Source: Stomoxys calcitrans
Lineage: Eukaryota; Arthropoda; Insecta; Diptera; Muscidae
NCBI RefSeq assembly: GCF_963082655.1
Contig: NC_081553.1
Location: forward strand, 31,132,341 to 31,196,340
DNA: 64,000 nucleotides
Direction: 5' to 3'
The notes under the pieces were generated by a model. The model ran no database searches and was not told the origin of the DNA. It saw nothing but the letters and a program-made list of their open reading frames with translations. This document shows positions 34,225 to 45,119 of the stretch, one piece after another (within the stretch, counting starts at the first letter, position 1; every line of letters begins with the position of its first letter). The translations under genes were made by a program, and so were the position numbers.

Positions 34225-35555
34225 AAAAGAATTTTCATCAAAATGCTATGCAAATTTTGAGAAGTTCGGTTGATAAATACGCTTACAATAGCCCCTTTCG
34301 CCCATTCCCTTATCTCGGACTGCGTCAACCCGAAAGACTTCGGGTTAACCAAATTTATTGACGGCAGTCCTCTGGCCTTCACCTCCAAATCGTCTTCCCT
34401 TTCATTTCCCCTTACTCCGTTATGGCTCGGCACCCAAACGGTGGGGATTTTCGCAACCTCAGAGAAGGCTTATCTCCTTCTCAGACTGCAAGACTGTTCG
34501 GGACCTTACCGTCCTGGTTGTTATTGCCTTTATGGCAATTTTATTGTCGGTAAAGATGTTCAGACTCGACGTCCTCGCGTTAGCAGGTCCGTATTATGGT
34601 CAGGCAGTCTAAAACAGATGTCAGTCCCTGGGTTTTCAATGTAAACCCCCAGGCCTACTCTGTCCTCTAGCTTTGATCCATTCGTGTAACATGATCTTCC
34701 AGATTGCAATACGAGGGTTCCGTCAATCCAAGACTGTGCCGATGGCAGCAGTGCCTCGCACTCGACTTCAAGGTTCATCTCAGGCATCCGATCGGAAACC
34801 TTTTCACTTCCTTCTAGGTTTCCTATCGTCGCCTCGATTATACCGCGATGGTATGAGCTGCTCCCATCCTCAATCCATTCTCAAATCGCCTTAATTCTTA
34901 TAGCTGTAATGTCTGCCTCACACTAAATCTATATTTCAATGGGTCGGATATCTAGAATAGTCTCTAGTGCCCTAGTGGACGTGGTTCTCATCGCTCTGTC
35001 TATGCCAAGAGAACATGTTCTCTGAACCTGTTGTATGGTCCTTATGTTGCACTTTTTCTTCATAGTTGTCCACTAAACTACTGAGGCGTAAGTAAGTATT
35101 GCTCTAATCACGCTCCTGTAGAGCCAGTGGACTATCCTAGACTATCCCCCACATGGGGCCTACGCCCCGTCCACATAGTGTCCAACATCTGTGAGCCTTC
35201 TCAATACGCTGCTGAATGTGACACTTCCAATTCAGTTTCCTGTCCAAGATCACGCCTACGTATTTGACCTCGAAATCGTCTTATTGAGGAAACGTGGTGC
35301 GTTTAATACGCCCACCTTCGTCTGCCTTGTGAACAGGCATATTTCAGTCTTTTCTGGGTTAACATTGAGACCTCCGGGTCTAACCCAGTCATATGCCATA
35401 TGCAAGACCCTTTCGGCCCTTCTGCATAGCTCGTTCGGATCCTTACCTCTCAGAAGTATTATAGCAACGTCTGCGTAGCAGACGGGTTCAAATCCCTCCT
35501 CAGTCAGCATCCGTATTAGGTCATTTATGGTGGTCACCCATGGGAGTGGTGATAA
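34225..35555 (-). pseudogene. LINE ORF2 pseudogene, RT C-terminus through RNase H
   Basis: Reading the reverse strand from 35537, the RT palm shows EGFEPVCYADVAIILLRGKD: the YxDD box has lost one Asp codon. NVNPEKTEICLFTRQTKV follows, then KYVGVILDRKLNWKCHIQQR, and YRSVIRAILTYASVV in another frame. An RNase H domain begins with CYTNGSKLEDRVGLGVYIEN (about 34640-34700), continues TDNKIAIKAITTRTV and ends near PSHNGVRGNEREDDLEVKAR (about 34380-34430). Stops and frame changes make it inactive. RT plus RNase H points to an I- or LOA-like LINE lineage rather than a Jockey-type element lacking RNase H. Confidence 0.85.
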
Positions 35556-36060
35556 AATGCGCCCTCTTTAGTCTCAAAAAATATGATCAGGAGATCGGTT
35601 TATATGGGAACTCTTTCAGGTAATGAGCCGATTTGAATCATACATGGAACAGTTGCCGGAAGTAAAAACAAGACACTTCATGCAAAATTTCAGCCAAATA
35701 GGCTAATAATTGCGCCCTCTGGCAGCTGGATATAGGATATCAGATTATATATCAGATTATTTACCTATTTGGACCCTACTTGGCCGAGTTCTTGAGAGTC
35801 ATAGCAGAAGTTATAGCAGAAATCGGTTAATATGTGTACCCTCTGAAGGTTCACAATGTTAAATCGTTAGATCGGTTTGAATGGGAGCCATATCAGGTTA
35901 TACAACGATTTGAGCCATACTTGTGCTAGTTGTCGAGGCACGTAACGGAGGTCATTATTCAAAATTTCCAGGAGATTAAGAAATCAAATCGAGAGATCAG
36001 TTTATATTTGAGCTATATTAGGATATAGACTGATTTGGTCCATACTTCATTTTTTCTACA
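35556..36060 (-). mobile_element. HINE type A fragment
   Basis: Three decayed units ('aaatgcgccctctttagtctc', 'attgcgccctctggcagctgg', 'tgggagccatatcaggttat') in reverse orientation with no ends. It separates two copies of the same LINE. Confidence 0.6.
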
Positions 36061-36129
36061 ACTGAACTCAAATATACATCCGTAGAAAATTATTGAGCTC
36101 TATATTAACTCTACCTATTTTTGTCCAAC

Positions 36130-36680
36130 GAATATATGAAGAGGCAACACTGTGTGCTGCACACGTTATGCCGCTGTGCCGCACACTGTGTGCCGCACTG
36201 TCTCGCACTCGACCACAAGTGTCGTCTCAGAATCCGATCAGAAACCTCTTTCATTTCTTTCAACTTTCCTATCGTCGCCTCGATTAAAGTGCGATGGTGT
36301 TTCCTGCTCCTTTCTTATATCCATTCTCCCATCGCCTTAAGTCTCTTAGCCACAATGGTTTTCTAACATTTAATCTGTATGACTATGGGTCAGATATCTA
36401 GAATAGTGTTTGGTTCTCTAGTGGGTGTGGTCCTCTTCGCTCCGTCCATATCAAGACAGCATGTTCCCTGAACCTTCGAACTTCGTAGTCCATCCAACTA
36501 CTGAGGAGTAAGTAGGTATTGGTCTTATCACGTTCCTGTAGAGCCTGGAGGCTATTGCCGGATTCAGGACCCAGGTCTGGGCTAGAGCACTAGGTCTAGC
36601 CCAGTCTTATGCCGTCTGTAAGTCTCTTTTGGCCCTTCTGCATGGCTGATTCGGATCCTTAACTTAAAAAGAAATAATAG
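36130..36680 (-). pseudogene. Second LINE fragment, thumb to pre-RNase H region
   Basis: It is homologous to 34745-35455: shared blocks include 'ctcgcactcgac', 'tcctatcgtcgcctcgatta', 'gggtcagatatctagaatagt', 'actgaggagtaagtagg' and 'gcccttctgcat'. It is shorter and more decayed, with internal deletions. No frame is intact. Confidence 0.7.
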
Positions 36681-36839
36681 CTAACAAAAAGAGTTCGGCT
36701 AGACCCAACATTTATGTCCCCAAAGTAAGGTTAGATGCCTAACCTACTAAACAATGTGTGGAGCATTTTTTGGGCCACACAAATGGGAATCAAATCCCAT
36801 CCCATTAAAGAACAGTGGGCAGACATTAAACATACCAAA

Positions 36840-37380
36840 GAATGCTGTAGAAGAGTACCCTTCACTGTAGGATGGAGGATACACTAGCTCATTTAAATTT
36901 TGATCGAAGATCGGAAAATTATATAATTCTTGATATCTTGTCTGTCACTCCATCTACCTTTTCGTTCATTCATCTGTCTGGCTGGCTATCCGTCAATCTC
37001 GCTATCTGTCAGTCCGTCAATTTTTCTCTCTGTTCATCAGTCTGTTAGTCTGTCTTTTTGTATTGCTGTCTGTCTGCCTGATGTATGTCTGTCCTGCTGT
37101 CTGTATGTCCTGCTGTATGTCTGTCCTGCTGTATGTCTGTCCATCAGTCTGCATGTCCTTCAATCTGTCTGGGTGTTCATGTGTCCGTCCTACTCCATAT
37201 CTCTCTGTCCGTCCTTCCGATCGTTTGTTTCTCAACTTCATGCTATCTCATGAAAGAGTGGTTCAAGGCTCATTAAATTTTTAAAATTAGTTTAGTTCGG
37301 TTGAGATTGTAAATGAGTCCAAAAGTTGATATAGCGGCCACATAAACAAAATATGCCCCATACTATGGTTGTGGTTAAAA
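36840..37380 (+). mobile_element. Decayed HINE with degenerate GTCY tract
   Basis: A 5'-like 'tacccttcactgtaggatggagg' and a core trace ('attatataattcttgatatct') are followed by about 270 bases of imperfect 'ctgtctgtcc' repeats (about 36945-37220). The remnant ends 'gccccatactatggttgtggtt'. The long tract gives frames full of Ser, Cys and Val, which are artefacts. Confidence 0.6.
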
Positions 37381-38680
37381 CAATGGTCTTAATTCAATAA
37401 CCTAAAGCTGTACAATGCTGTATATGTTTGCAAACGAGCAGTAAATCCGCGTTTGCAAATATCCATGTATGTTTGTGATGGATATTTTAGTGTTTTTCTG
37501 TGTGTATGGGTGTGTGTGTGTGTGTTGTCATAAAAACACTGAACTGTAAAGAAACTCAATGAAGAGAGGACACACAATTTGCTAAATATGTAATAACTGT
37601 ATGTACGAGTGCGTGTGTGCGAGAGTTATCTTTAAATGACTGAATACTACTCGTGCGTTTGCGGCTCATACGTATGCATGGATGTTCAAAATTTTAGTGT
37701 GCGTGAGCGTTTAAAAACATATAAGGATAAAATTTATGACAGTACGAAGAACGAGAGGCTCCAAACACATGTAAATTATGACATAATCAAACCGTTGAAA
37801 ATGATGACGAGTACGAGAAGGATAATATAATGATGATGGCGATGATAATGATGACAATGACAAGCAAGTAAATGAAGGCGAGGACAAGGACAAAATGAAG
37901 ATGCTGCTGCTGCTGCTGCTGCTACTGCTGTTGATGATGATAATAATGCTGGCAAGCATGATGAAATGCTTAAGACATTCATATGTTTTGAATGACATAA
38001 AGATTTTCTTTTGTAGATTGTTAATATTTCCCTTTCACATACACACTCACTCCATAACCTTGATTCTTCTTCTTCTTAAAAAAAAGAAACCCGAAGAAAG
38101 ATGAAATTTACTCTGGTTATATGGTAGGAAATTACTACTAGTATGGGTGCTGTGGATAAATGACTCACAAGAGTGGTGGGCTATGACATTGACGATGCCA
38201 TTTATACATGTCATTGAAAAAGCATTTGTCCCAAAAATGGTTTTAGCTTTTAAGGGTTTTTGGGCTCTTTTTTTCCATTGGTGTCCTAAAAGCCATTGTA
38301 TAATTAAATGATTTGGGTATAGAAATTTAAACATCGTTTTACAAACCCTCAGGTAGACATTGAATTTAGGGCAAAAAATCGTTGAAGTATAGATAAGAAC
38401 TTATACAAAATGGGGAATAAAAGGGACAGATATCATTATGAGGGAAATTCTTTTCCTAAAGTTTTTTGGAGGAAAACGGAAAGTGTTTTGTGGTGAGGCA
38501 CATATAACTTTATTTTTTTCGAAGGCTAAATTTATATGTAGAATGATTTTCTGTTGGCATACTTCAAATAAGAACTGGTAAGAAAAAGTAAAATTGGACC
38601 GAAAGCGATACTATAGTGGATCCAAGTCTTGATAATGCTTATAAATAAAACCAGGACATAATATTCATATATATAAGACT
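37381..38680. other. Unique-looking DNA with short microsatellites
   Basis: It contains (TG)n at about 37501-37525, GATGAT-type repeats at 37828-37860 and (CTG)n at about 37904-37935. I see no convincing gene: the Ser- and Ala-rich frames on the reverse strand derive from the trinucleotide tracts. Confidence 0.45.
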
Positions 38681-38684
38681 AGCC

Positions 38685-40185
38685 GAAGCGGGCCCGCTCC
38701 GCTGCGCCTTCTTTAACTCTCTAATATCTTTTTAGTAAGGGGACACTTTGCCCTGAATGCAAATATCGAATTCGTACATTTGTAGCCTATGAAAACATCG
38801 GACAAAGCAGTGTTTATCCCCTCTTAATGTTGGCGACATTAGCAAGATACAATACCATGCAGGGCTACTTAAAAAATTTTCCCCAAAGAGGTGTCGCTTG
38901 ACACCTTGAATCGGAAAGCGCACTCAATGATGTGTGAGAATTTGCCCCTTCTCGGTTCCTGGTGGTAATGTTCTTCTTTAGGGTAGTGTTCTCTTTAGGG
39001 GAGGGATGACACCTCAGACATTTTGACTCAAATATGGAAATCAAATTCGTGCTGAAATTCCTAATCCCTTTAATTTGAGCCCCATTTTGCCATGGCCGGT
39101 AAATATGAACCGTTTGGAGGGTGTTTTGGGGCTGGGGGTGGGCGACCTCCCATTACTTGGACCTAATGTTTTATGCCATATTTCTAATCTACTGCCCAAT
39201 AATTTTCATTTGAGTCCACTGTTGGCATAAACTTTGGATATATTTGTTTAGAGGAGTTTTAAGGTTAGGGGGAAGGTTAAGCTGGGTACTTGGAGCCAAA
39301 TTGTCTCCAATACCTTTCAATTGGTCTTCAATACCTTTCATTTGATATTCTCATTTTTTATATGAGTATCGTTTTTCGGCTAAGGGGGAGGGTCCGCCTC
39401 CATCCGATATCCAGAAATTGTATTGCATATGTGTCCTTCCACACTCACGTTCAGCCAAGTATCATATAGTCATAATGGGTCTAATGGCGTTTTTGAGTGG
39501 TGACATGACCCCCTATACTTCGACCTGACTTTGTATGCCAGATTCGAAATCTACTCCCAAATACCTTTTATTTGAGCCCCATATTGAAATGAACGTCCAA
39601 TATGTCTGTTTAGGGGAGTTTTGGGGTTGGTGAGGACCAATGGGTACTTTAATAACACATTCGTACCTCCAATACCTTTCATTTGATACCTTTACTGTCC
39701 CGATCGGTCCACTTTTGATTTTGGGTTGCGTTTTTTGCATAAGGGGGAGAGTCCGTCGCCCTTACGATATCGAAAAATAATATAGCCTATGTTTCCTTCT
39801 AGACCAACCTACCCAACATGCGAAAATTTCGAGAAAATCGGTTCTACCGTTTTTCAGTCTATACGGAACAAACAAACCGAGTTCATATACACCGTGATTG
39901 GCTAATATGCCCATTTTAGGAGTTTCTGTAGGGGTGGGGTGACCCCCTATACTTGGACATGAATTTGTTCATTTGATACCCATATTGTTCTTATCGGTCC
40001 TCTTGTTATTTTGGGTGGTGTTTTTGAGGTAACGGGGGAGGGTCCGCCCCTTCCGTTATCAATAACTTATAAAGCCTATTCCTACTTCCCGACCATATTT
40101 GTAATCTACTCCCGAATAACTTTCATTTGAGTCCCATTTTGTCATGATTGTCAAATAAACCTATTTTAAGGGGTCTGCAAGATTT
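38685..40185. repeat. Family F dispersed repeat, long copy with embedded SINE
   Basis: It opens with the GC-rich palindromic 'gccgaagcgggcccgctccg' (about 38685). Units follow with 'acctttcatttgatacc', 'ccatattg', 'cgatcggtcc' and 'gggggagggtccgcc' (38.99-40.15 kb). A segment 'cgagaaaatcggttctaccg' plus 'acggaacaaacaaaccgagttcatat' (39830-39890) resembles the common 3' part of such repeats in insects. The SINE body at 38818 interrupts it. Confidence 0.6.
38818..38970 (+). mobile_element. tRNA-derived SINE fragment
   Basis: A diverged body lies in forward orientation: 'cccctcttaatgttggcgac', 'ataccatgcagg', 'ccccaaagaggtgtcgct', 'cactcaatgatgtgtgagaa', 'tggtaatgttc'. The tRNA head is absent. 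Confidence 0.6.
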
Positions 40186-40405
40186 CATTATAATCGGTTG
40201 AGATATAAATATAGCTCCCTCGTATATTTATATTCGGATTTGCACTTATGTGGCCGTAGTAACAAATATATCTGCCTTTCCGTACTGGTTTTAAATATAA
40301 TAACGTCATCAGAAACAGGGTTCCTCATATTGTATGTCTGAATTGCGTGGTATGTAACAGTTATGGTCCAAGAGATAGCATGAAAATACACCATGACCTG
40401 GCTAT
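40186..40405. other. Unassigned spacer
   Basis: A short trace of HINE-like unit ('aatcggttgagatataaatatagctccc', about 40191-40218) is followed by unassigned DNA up to the hAT-type element. Confidence 0.35.
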
Positions 40406-40413
40406 ATTTTGAG

Positions 40414-41264
40414 TAGGGATCCCAAGTTGGGATGTAAAGTCGACTTTTAGACTTTTCGATTTTTATCAAAATAGCAAAAGTTGATTTTTCGACTTTTCGA
40501 TTTATTGTTGCAAAAATTCGACTTTATCAAAGTCGACTTTTGCAAAAAATAGACATTTCGCCTTTTTGTCAAATATGTCCAAAATTGTCTATTTCTAACA
40601 AGTCTTCATAGACTTTTGCCATAAAGATATAATCATTCCTTTGTACTTTCATAAAGGGAAGTTATTAGGAAAAATGTTTCATGCAAAATTGGAACATTTT
40701 TATATCGAAACCATTCCGCCAATATGGCTTATTTCAAGAGCTTCCACATTCAACTTTTTTTTTAATTGAATGAAGTTTGAAATGGTCTATATAACCTAGC
40801 CGATTTTCAACCAGTGTTACTCTGAATTTTAAAACCCAAGTAGAACATCACATTTTATTGCACATATGAGTAATGAACTTTTATTCCCTATCACTTCCTA
40901 TATAAAACCCAAAAGAAATACAAAATGATCTCTATTTTATCAGATTTTATATATCCGGCCTTATCAAAGTTCATTTTCAAAAATGAAATTAAACATGCAA
41001 ACAGACCGTCTTTACCAAAACGGAGTCTATCTATTCGAAATACCAACTAGACTTCGCTAAATTCGGTGCACAAATTTCTATTTTTGAAATTTACCGTTAT
41101 CTGAAATTTACCGTATCTCTGTGCAGTTTTTTTTTCTCTGTGCAGGTTTCTTTTCGACTTCAAAATCGATTATTCGACTTTTTATTCATTGAAAGTCGAC
41201 TTCGACTTTTTTTAGATAAAAATTCGACTAGTCGATTAGTCCAAAGTCGACTTTGGGATCCCTA
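40414..41264. mobile_element. Non-autonomous hAT-type element, about 851 bp
   Basis: The ends are inverted: TAGGGATCCCAA at 40414 and TTGGGATCCCTA ending at 41264. Flanking 8-mers ATTTTGAG and ATTTAAAG agree at six of eight positions, consistent with an aged hAT 8-bp target-site duplication. Subterminal DNA at both ends carries many copies of a GTCGACTTT / TTCGACTTTT motif, the kind of repeated subterminal site hAT transposases bind. There is no transposase frame, so it would depend on an autonomous relative. Confidence 0.7.
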
Positions 41265-41826
41265 ATTTAAAGAATAATTTATTATTAAATTTATGGGTCA
41301 TGAGTGCGTATGATTGCTATTCCATAATTATGTCCACCTTCACCATATATCATACGCCACCTTGTTCACTCATAAATCGTATCAAACAACTTGTCAAGGA
41401 ATTGTTTGCAAAAAAAATGCCAAAAAATTGATGCAACAAACTTTATGACATTTATATTTCCACTGGACCATTACCTTAGACATACCATGAAAAATATGAG
41501 GAATCCTTGAATAGTATGTAGACAGGGTAATAACAGAATCTACCTTATCCCAAAACCGGTTTTCGAATAATAGCGAAGAGAAGAATATGCTTGAGTTTTC
41601 TTTTTAGACGATTTGAAATTTTTAATGAAATTATCCTGCAAGGAATCCCGAAAATTAAATTTTCTTTATAGCCACCAAGTTTTGCAAAATGCAATCCGAC
41701 ATTTCCATTGGAAATCTTGACATTTTGCAGCATAACCGCATTCAGAACGTTTTGAACGTACGGCCATCATTTTCTTTTTTGTTTACAATGACTTAAAAAT
41801 AAAACGGATTTAACTCGTTAACATGA
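41265..41826. other. Unassigned AT-rich DNA
   Basis: About 560 bases between the hAT-type element and a SINE. No gene, transposon end or repeat unit is recognised. Confidence 0.4.
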
Positions 41827-42025
41827 AATGCAAATTTGACCATGAACATTCCATTAAGGAACAGGAGCAAACAACTCACAAATCAGTGAGTGCTGTCCAA
41901 TTCAAATATAACCTCCATGATAAGGGGCCTCCGTTTTATAGCCGAGTCCGAAAGGCTCCTCTTTGGGGAAAAGTTTTAACATGGCTGCCAATGGTAGACT
42001 ACCTCAGAAATGTCGCCAGCATTCG
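41827..42025 (-). mobile_element. tRNA-derived SINE, head missing
   Basis: Reverse-complement matches to the family: 'ccatgaacattccattaaggaacagg', 'cagtgagtgctgtccaattc', 'ccatgataaggggcctcc', 'tatagccgagtccgaaagg' and 'cctcagaaatgtcgccagcatt'. The A/B-box head is lacking. Confidence 0.75.
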
Positions 42026-42202
42026 GTCTCATATATCTCTCTAATACATATAAAACCCTCAAAATTGTTTTCTTCGGGAACCTCTAGTGAAATTGGATTT
42101 GGAACATTCTTCTTATTGCCATTATGCACTGACAGTGAAGATTTTTGTGATACTTTTTGGGAACACAGAAAAATACGAAATTTACCCAAATTTTGGTCCT
42201 TG

Positions 42203-43420
42203 TTTTTATACCCTCTACCATAGGATGCGGGGAAACTAATTTCGTCATTCTGTTTGCTCTAAGACCCTATAAAGTTTATATATTCTTGATCGCCACGACA
42301 TTTTAAGTCGAACTAGCCAGGTCCGTCCGTTTGTCTATCCGTCTGTCCGTCCGTCCGTCCATCTGTCTGTCAAAATCACGCTAACTTTCGAAGGAGTAAA
42401 GCTAGCCGCTTGAAATTTTGCACAAATACTTCCAATTATTGGGTTGCCCAAAAGTAATTGCGGATTTTTTTAAGAAAGAAAGTAAATGCATTTTTAATAA
42501 AACTTAGAATGAACTTTAATCAAATATACTTTTTTTACACTTTTTTTCTAAAGCAAGCTAAAAGTAACAGCTGATAACTGACAAAAGAAAGAATGCAATT
42601 ACAGAGTCACAAGGCGTGAAAAAATTTTTCAACGCCGACTATATGAAAAATCCGCAATTACTTTTTGGGCAACCCAATAGTATAGGTCGGTTGGGATTGT
42701 AAATGGGCTATATCGGTCTATGTTTTGATATAGCTGCCGTATAAAGCGATCAACACAATTCCTATCCGGTTTGCCAGAAATTTTGCATGAAGAGTTTTAT
42801 TATGGCTTCCAACAACTGTGCTGAGTATGGTTAAATCGCTCTATAATCTGGTATAGCTGTCATATAAATATATGTAGGGTCTTGACTTCTTGAACGTCTA
42901 GAGGGCGCAATTCCTATTCGATTTGGCTGAAATTTTGCATGAGGTGTTTTGTTATGACTTCTAAAAACTGTGTAAAATATGGTTCATATCGATCCATAAC
43001 CTGATATAGCTGCCATATAAACCGATCTGGGCTCTTGATTTCTTAAGCCTGCAGAGGGCGTAATTATTATGCGACTTGTACAACGGCTTTTCCCATGACC
43101 TTCAATATACTTGTCAAATATAGCCCGAATCGGTCTATAGCCTGATACAGCTCCCATATAAACCGATCACTCTATTTTACTTTTTCAGGCCTTAGAGCTG
43201 AAATTGTACACAATGACTTCTACTATGGTCTCCAACATTTAATTCAACTTTGGTCCGAATTGGTCTATAACTTGATATAGCTTCAATATTAAATCAATTA
43301 TTTTCTTTTATCCTTTGTTTGCCCAAAAGGAGATATCGGGGAAAGAACTCGACAAATGCAATCTATGGTGAAGGGTATACAAAATTCGTCCCGGCCGAAC
43401 TTAGCACGCTTTTTTTTTGT
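42203..43420 (+). mobile_element. HINE type A, complete, with nested MITE
   Basis: The 5' end is 'tttttataccctctaccatagg'. The core 'gaccctataaagtttatatattcttgatcg' (about 42263-42292) is followed by a GTCY tract (42319-42371). A mariner MITE (42439-42677) interrupts the 'ttccaattagtataggtcgg' region, followed by type A units. The 3' end is 'atggtgaagggtatac', the hairpin 'cccggccg', then TTAGCACGC and T-rich ...TTTGT at 43420. Confidence 0.85.
42439..42677 (+). mobile_element. Mariner-type MITE, 239 bp
   Basis: TIRs TTGGGTTGCCCAAAAGTAAT / ATTACTTTTTGGGCAACCCAA (left TIR one A shorter) are flanked by TA (42437-42438 and 42678-42679). The interior is as in the 30340 copy. It is inserted in a HINE. 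Confidence 0.92.
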
Positions 43421-44126
43421 ACATAACATTTCGGCCGGTATCTCACTAATAATTGCTTCAATGTTGTCTTCCAATGTGTCAATTGAAGCGGGATTGTCTG
43501 TATACACATAAACTTTAACATAGCCCCTAAAATAGTCTAAAGACGTTAAATCGAACGATCTAGGCGGTCAATTGACCGGTCCCGAACGTGAAATAAAATC
43601 TTTATCGAACTCGCCTCCCAAATTACGCGTGCTGTGTGGCATGTGGCACCGTCTTGTTGAAACCATATGTCATGCATGTCAAGCTCTTGCATTTAGGGCA
43701 AACAAAAAGTTGTCTATTATCTCACGATAGCCCTCACAATTCACAGTAACGCTACAATTCGCATCATCTTTGAAGAAATGTGGTCCAATTAAGCCACCCG
43801 CCCATAAACCGCAGCAAACTGTGACATTTTCTGGAAGCATTGGTAGCTTTTGCAATGCCTCTGACTGATCTTCACTCCAAAATCGACAATTCTGCTTATT
43901 AACGTACGCGTCGCTCAATAGAAAAATCTCGCGATTAACTTTCTTAACATAGCACGCATTATGATAATAAAATTCAATAATTTGCAAGCGTTGTTCGTTT
44001 GTTAGACGATTCATGATTAAAGTATAGACCAAACTGAAGACGTTTGACAGTGAAACAAAACAGGAAACGTGAGTGAGCTGTTAGAACCAGTGTTGTAAAA
44101 AAGATAATAGCTAAAAAGTCACCCTT
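43421..44126 (-). pseudogene. Rosa-like (DD41D-type) mariner transposase pseudogene, 3'-truncated
   Basis: The right end (transposon 5' end) has a TIR reading AAGGGTGACTTTTTAGC, followed by TA at 44127-44128. The reverse strand opens MNRLTNEQRLQIIEFYYHNA at 44012, then a deletion of the DNA-binding and linker region fuses it to LSDAYVNKQNCRFWSEDQ. It continues FFKDDANCSVTVNCEGYREI and, in other frames, HDIWFQQDGATCHTAR (catalytic Asp) and ISRSGPVN*PPRSFDLTSLD (third catalytic Asp), then YVYTDNPASIDTLEDNIEA and SEIPAEML. The frameshift, stop and internal deletion inactivate it. The 3' end and second TIR are missing where it meets the HINE at 43420. Confidence 0.85.
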
Positions 44127-44128
44127 TA

Positions 44129-45119
44129 TATCTGAAAAAAGACCGAGACTGAGCCATATTGGAGTCGGATATTGTTAGGCTTTGATGAACTCACTATCTC
44201 AAATTTCAGCGAAATCGAATAATAATTGCGCCTTTTATGAGCTTGAGACCCTTAATCGGCAGATCGGCCTATATAGCAGCTATAACTAAAAATTGTCCGA
44301 ACTGGACCATATTTAGGTGCGAAGACTGAAGGCTTAAAACAACTCAGCGGGTCAAGTTTCAGCGAAATCGGGTAATAAACGCTGCTATTATATGTCACCA
44401 ATATATGTGGGTATATTCACATCTGAACCATATTTGAACCACATTTGAGTCGCACATCGAGTGGCTTTTGTCTACGCACTATTTTAAATTTCAGCGAAAT
44501 TGAATAATATTTACGGCTTTTATGGGTTTAAGACCCTAAATTCACAGATGGGTTTATATGGCAGCTATATGTGAATATTGTCCGATATGAGCCATATTCT
44601 GTTTCTATATAGGGGTACTACTTTCTGTTTCAAATTTCAGTGAAATGGGACAAAAAATTCGGCTTTTACGGGCTTATGACCCTAAACCACCACTAAACCA
44701 CATCTATATGGCAGCTATTGGGTTGCCCAAAAAGTAATTGCGGAATTTTTAAAAGAAAGTAAATGCATTTTTAATAAAACTTAGAATGAACTTTAATCAA
44801 ATATACTTTTTTACACTTTTTTTTCTAAAGCAAGCTAAAAGTTGCAGCTGATAACTGACAGAAGAAAGAGTGCAATTACAGAGTCACAAGCCGTTGAAAA
44901 AATTTGTCAACGCCGACTATATGAAAAATCCGCAATTACTTTTTGGGCATCCCATTATATCTTAATATAGTCCGATTTGGCCCATTGAAGAATTTCACAT
45001 GCGTTTAGAAGAAACACGATTCTTAGAATTTTACAACGATCCAAATTTTATTTACTTTGTACAGTTGGAAATGGATTTTTCGATGTACTGCAAACAGATG
45101 AGAGGTTTATACCATACCT
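44129..45119 (-). mobile_element. HINE type E, 3' end missing, with nested MITE
   Basis: Reverse-oriented units ('gaataataattgcgccttttatg', 'gcggctttt', 'gaccctaaattcacagatgg') lead to a reverse 5' region ('acagttggaaatggatttttcgatgtactgc', about 45060-45092). No hairpin terminus is seen at the left, where the rosa-like remnant begins. A MITE interrupts it at 44718-44955. Confidence 0.65.
44718..44955 (+). mobile_element. Mariner-type MITE, 238 bp
   Basis: The left TIR TTGGGTTGCCCAAAAAGTAA is intact. The right TIR has two substitutions (ggcatcccat instead of ggcaacccaa). TA flanks it at 44716-44717 and 44956-44957. The interior matches the 30340 copy. Confidence 0.9.

Noticed and set aside
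36930..37284. Overlapping Ser/Cys/Val-rich forward frames suggesting a membrane protein
   Set aside because: They arise from the degenerate GTCY tract of a decayed HINE.
37776..37998. Ser- and Ala-rich reverse frames
   Set aside because: Derived from CTG and GAT trinucleotide tracts.
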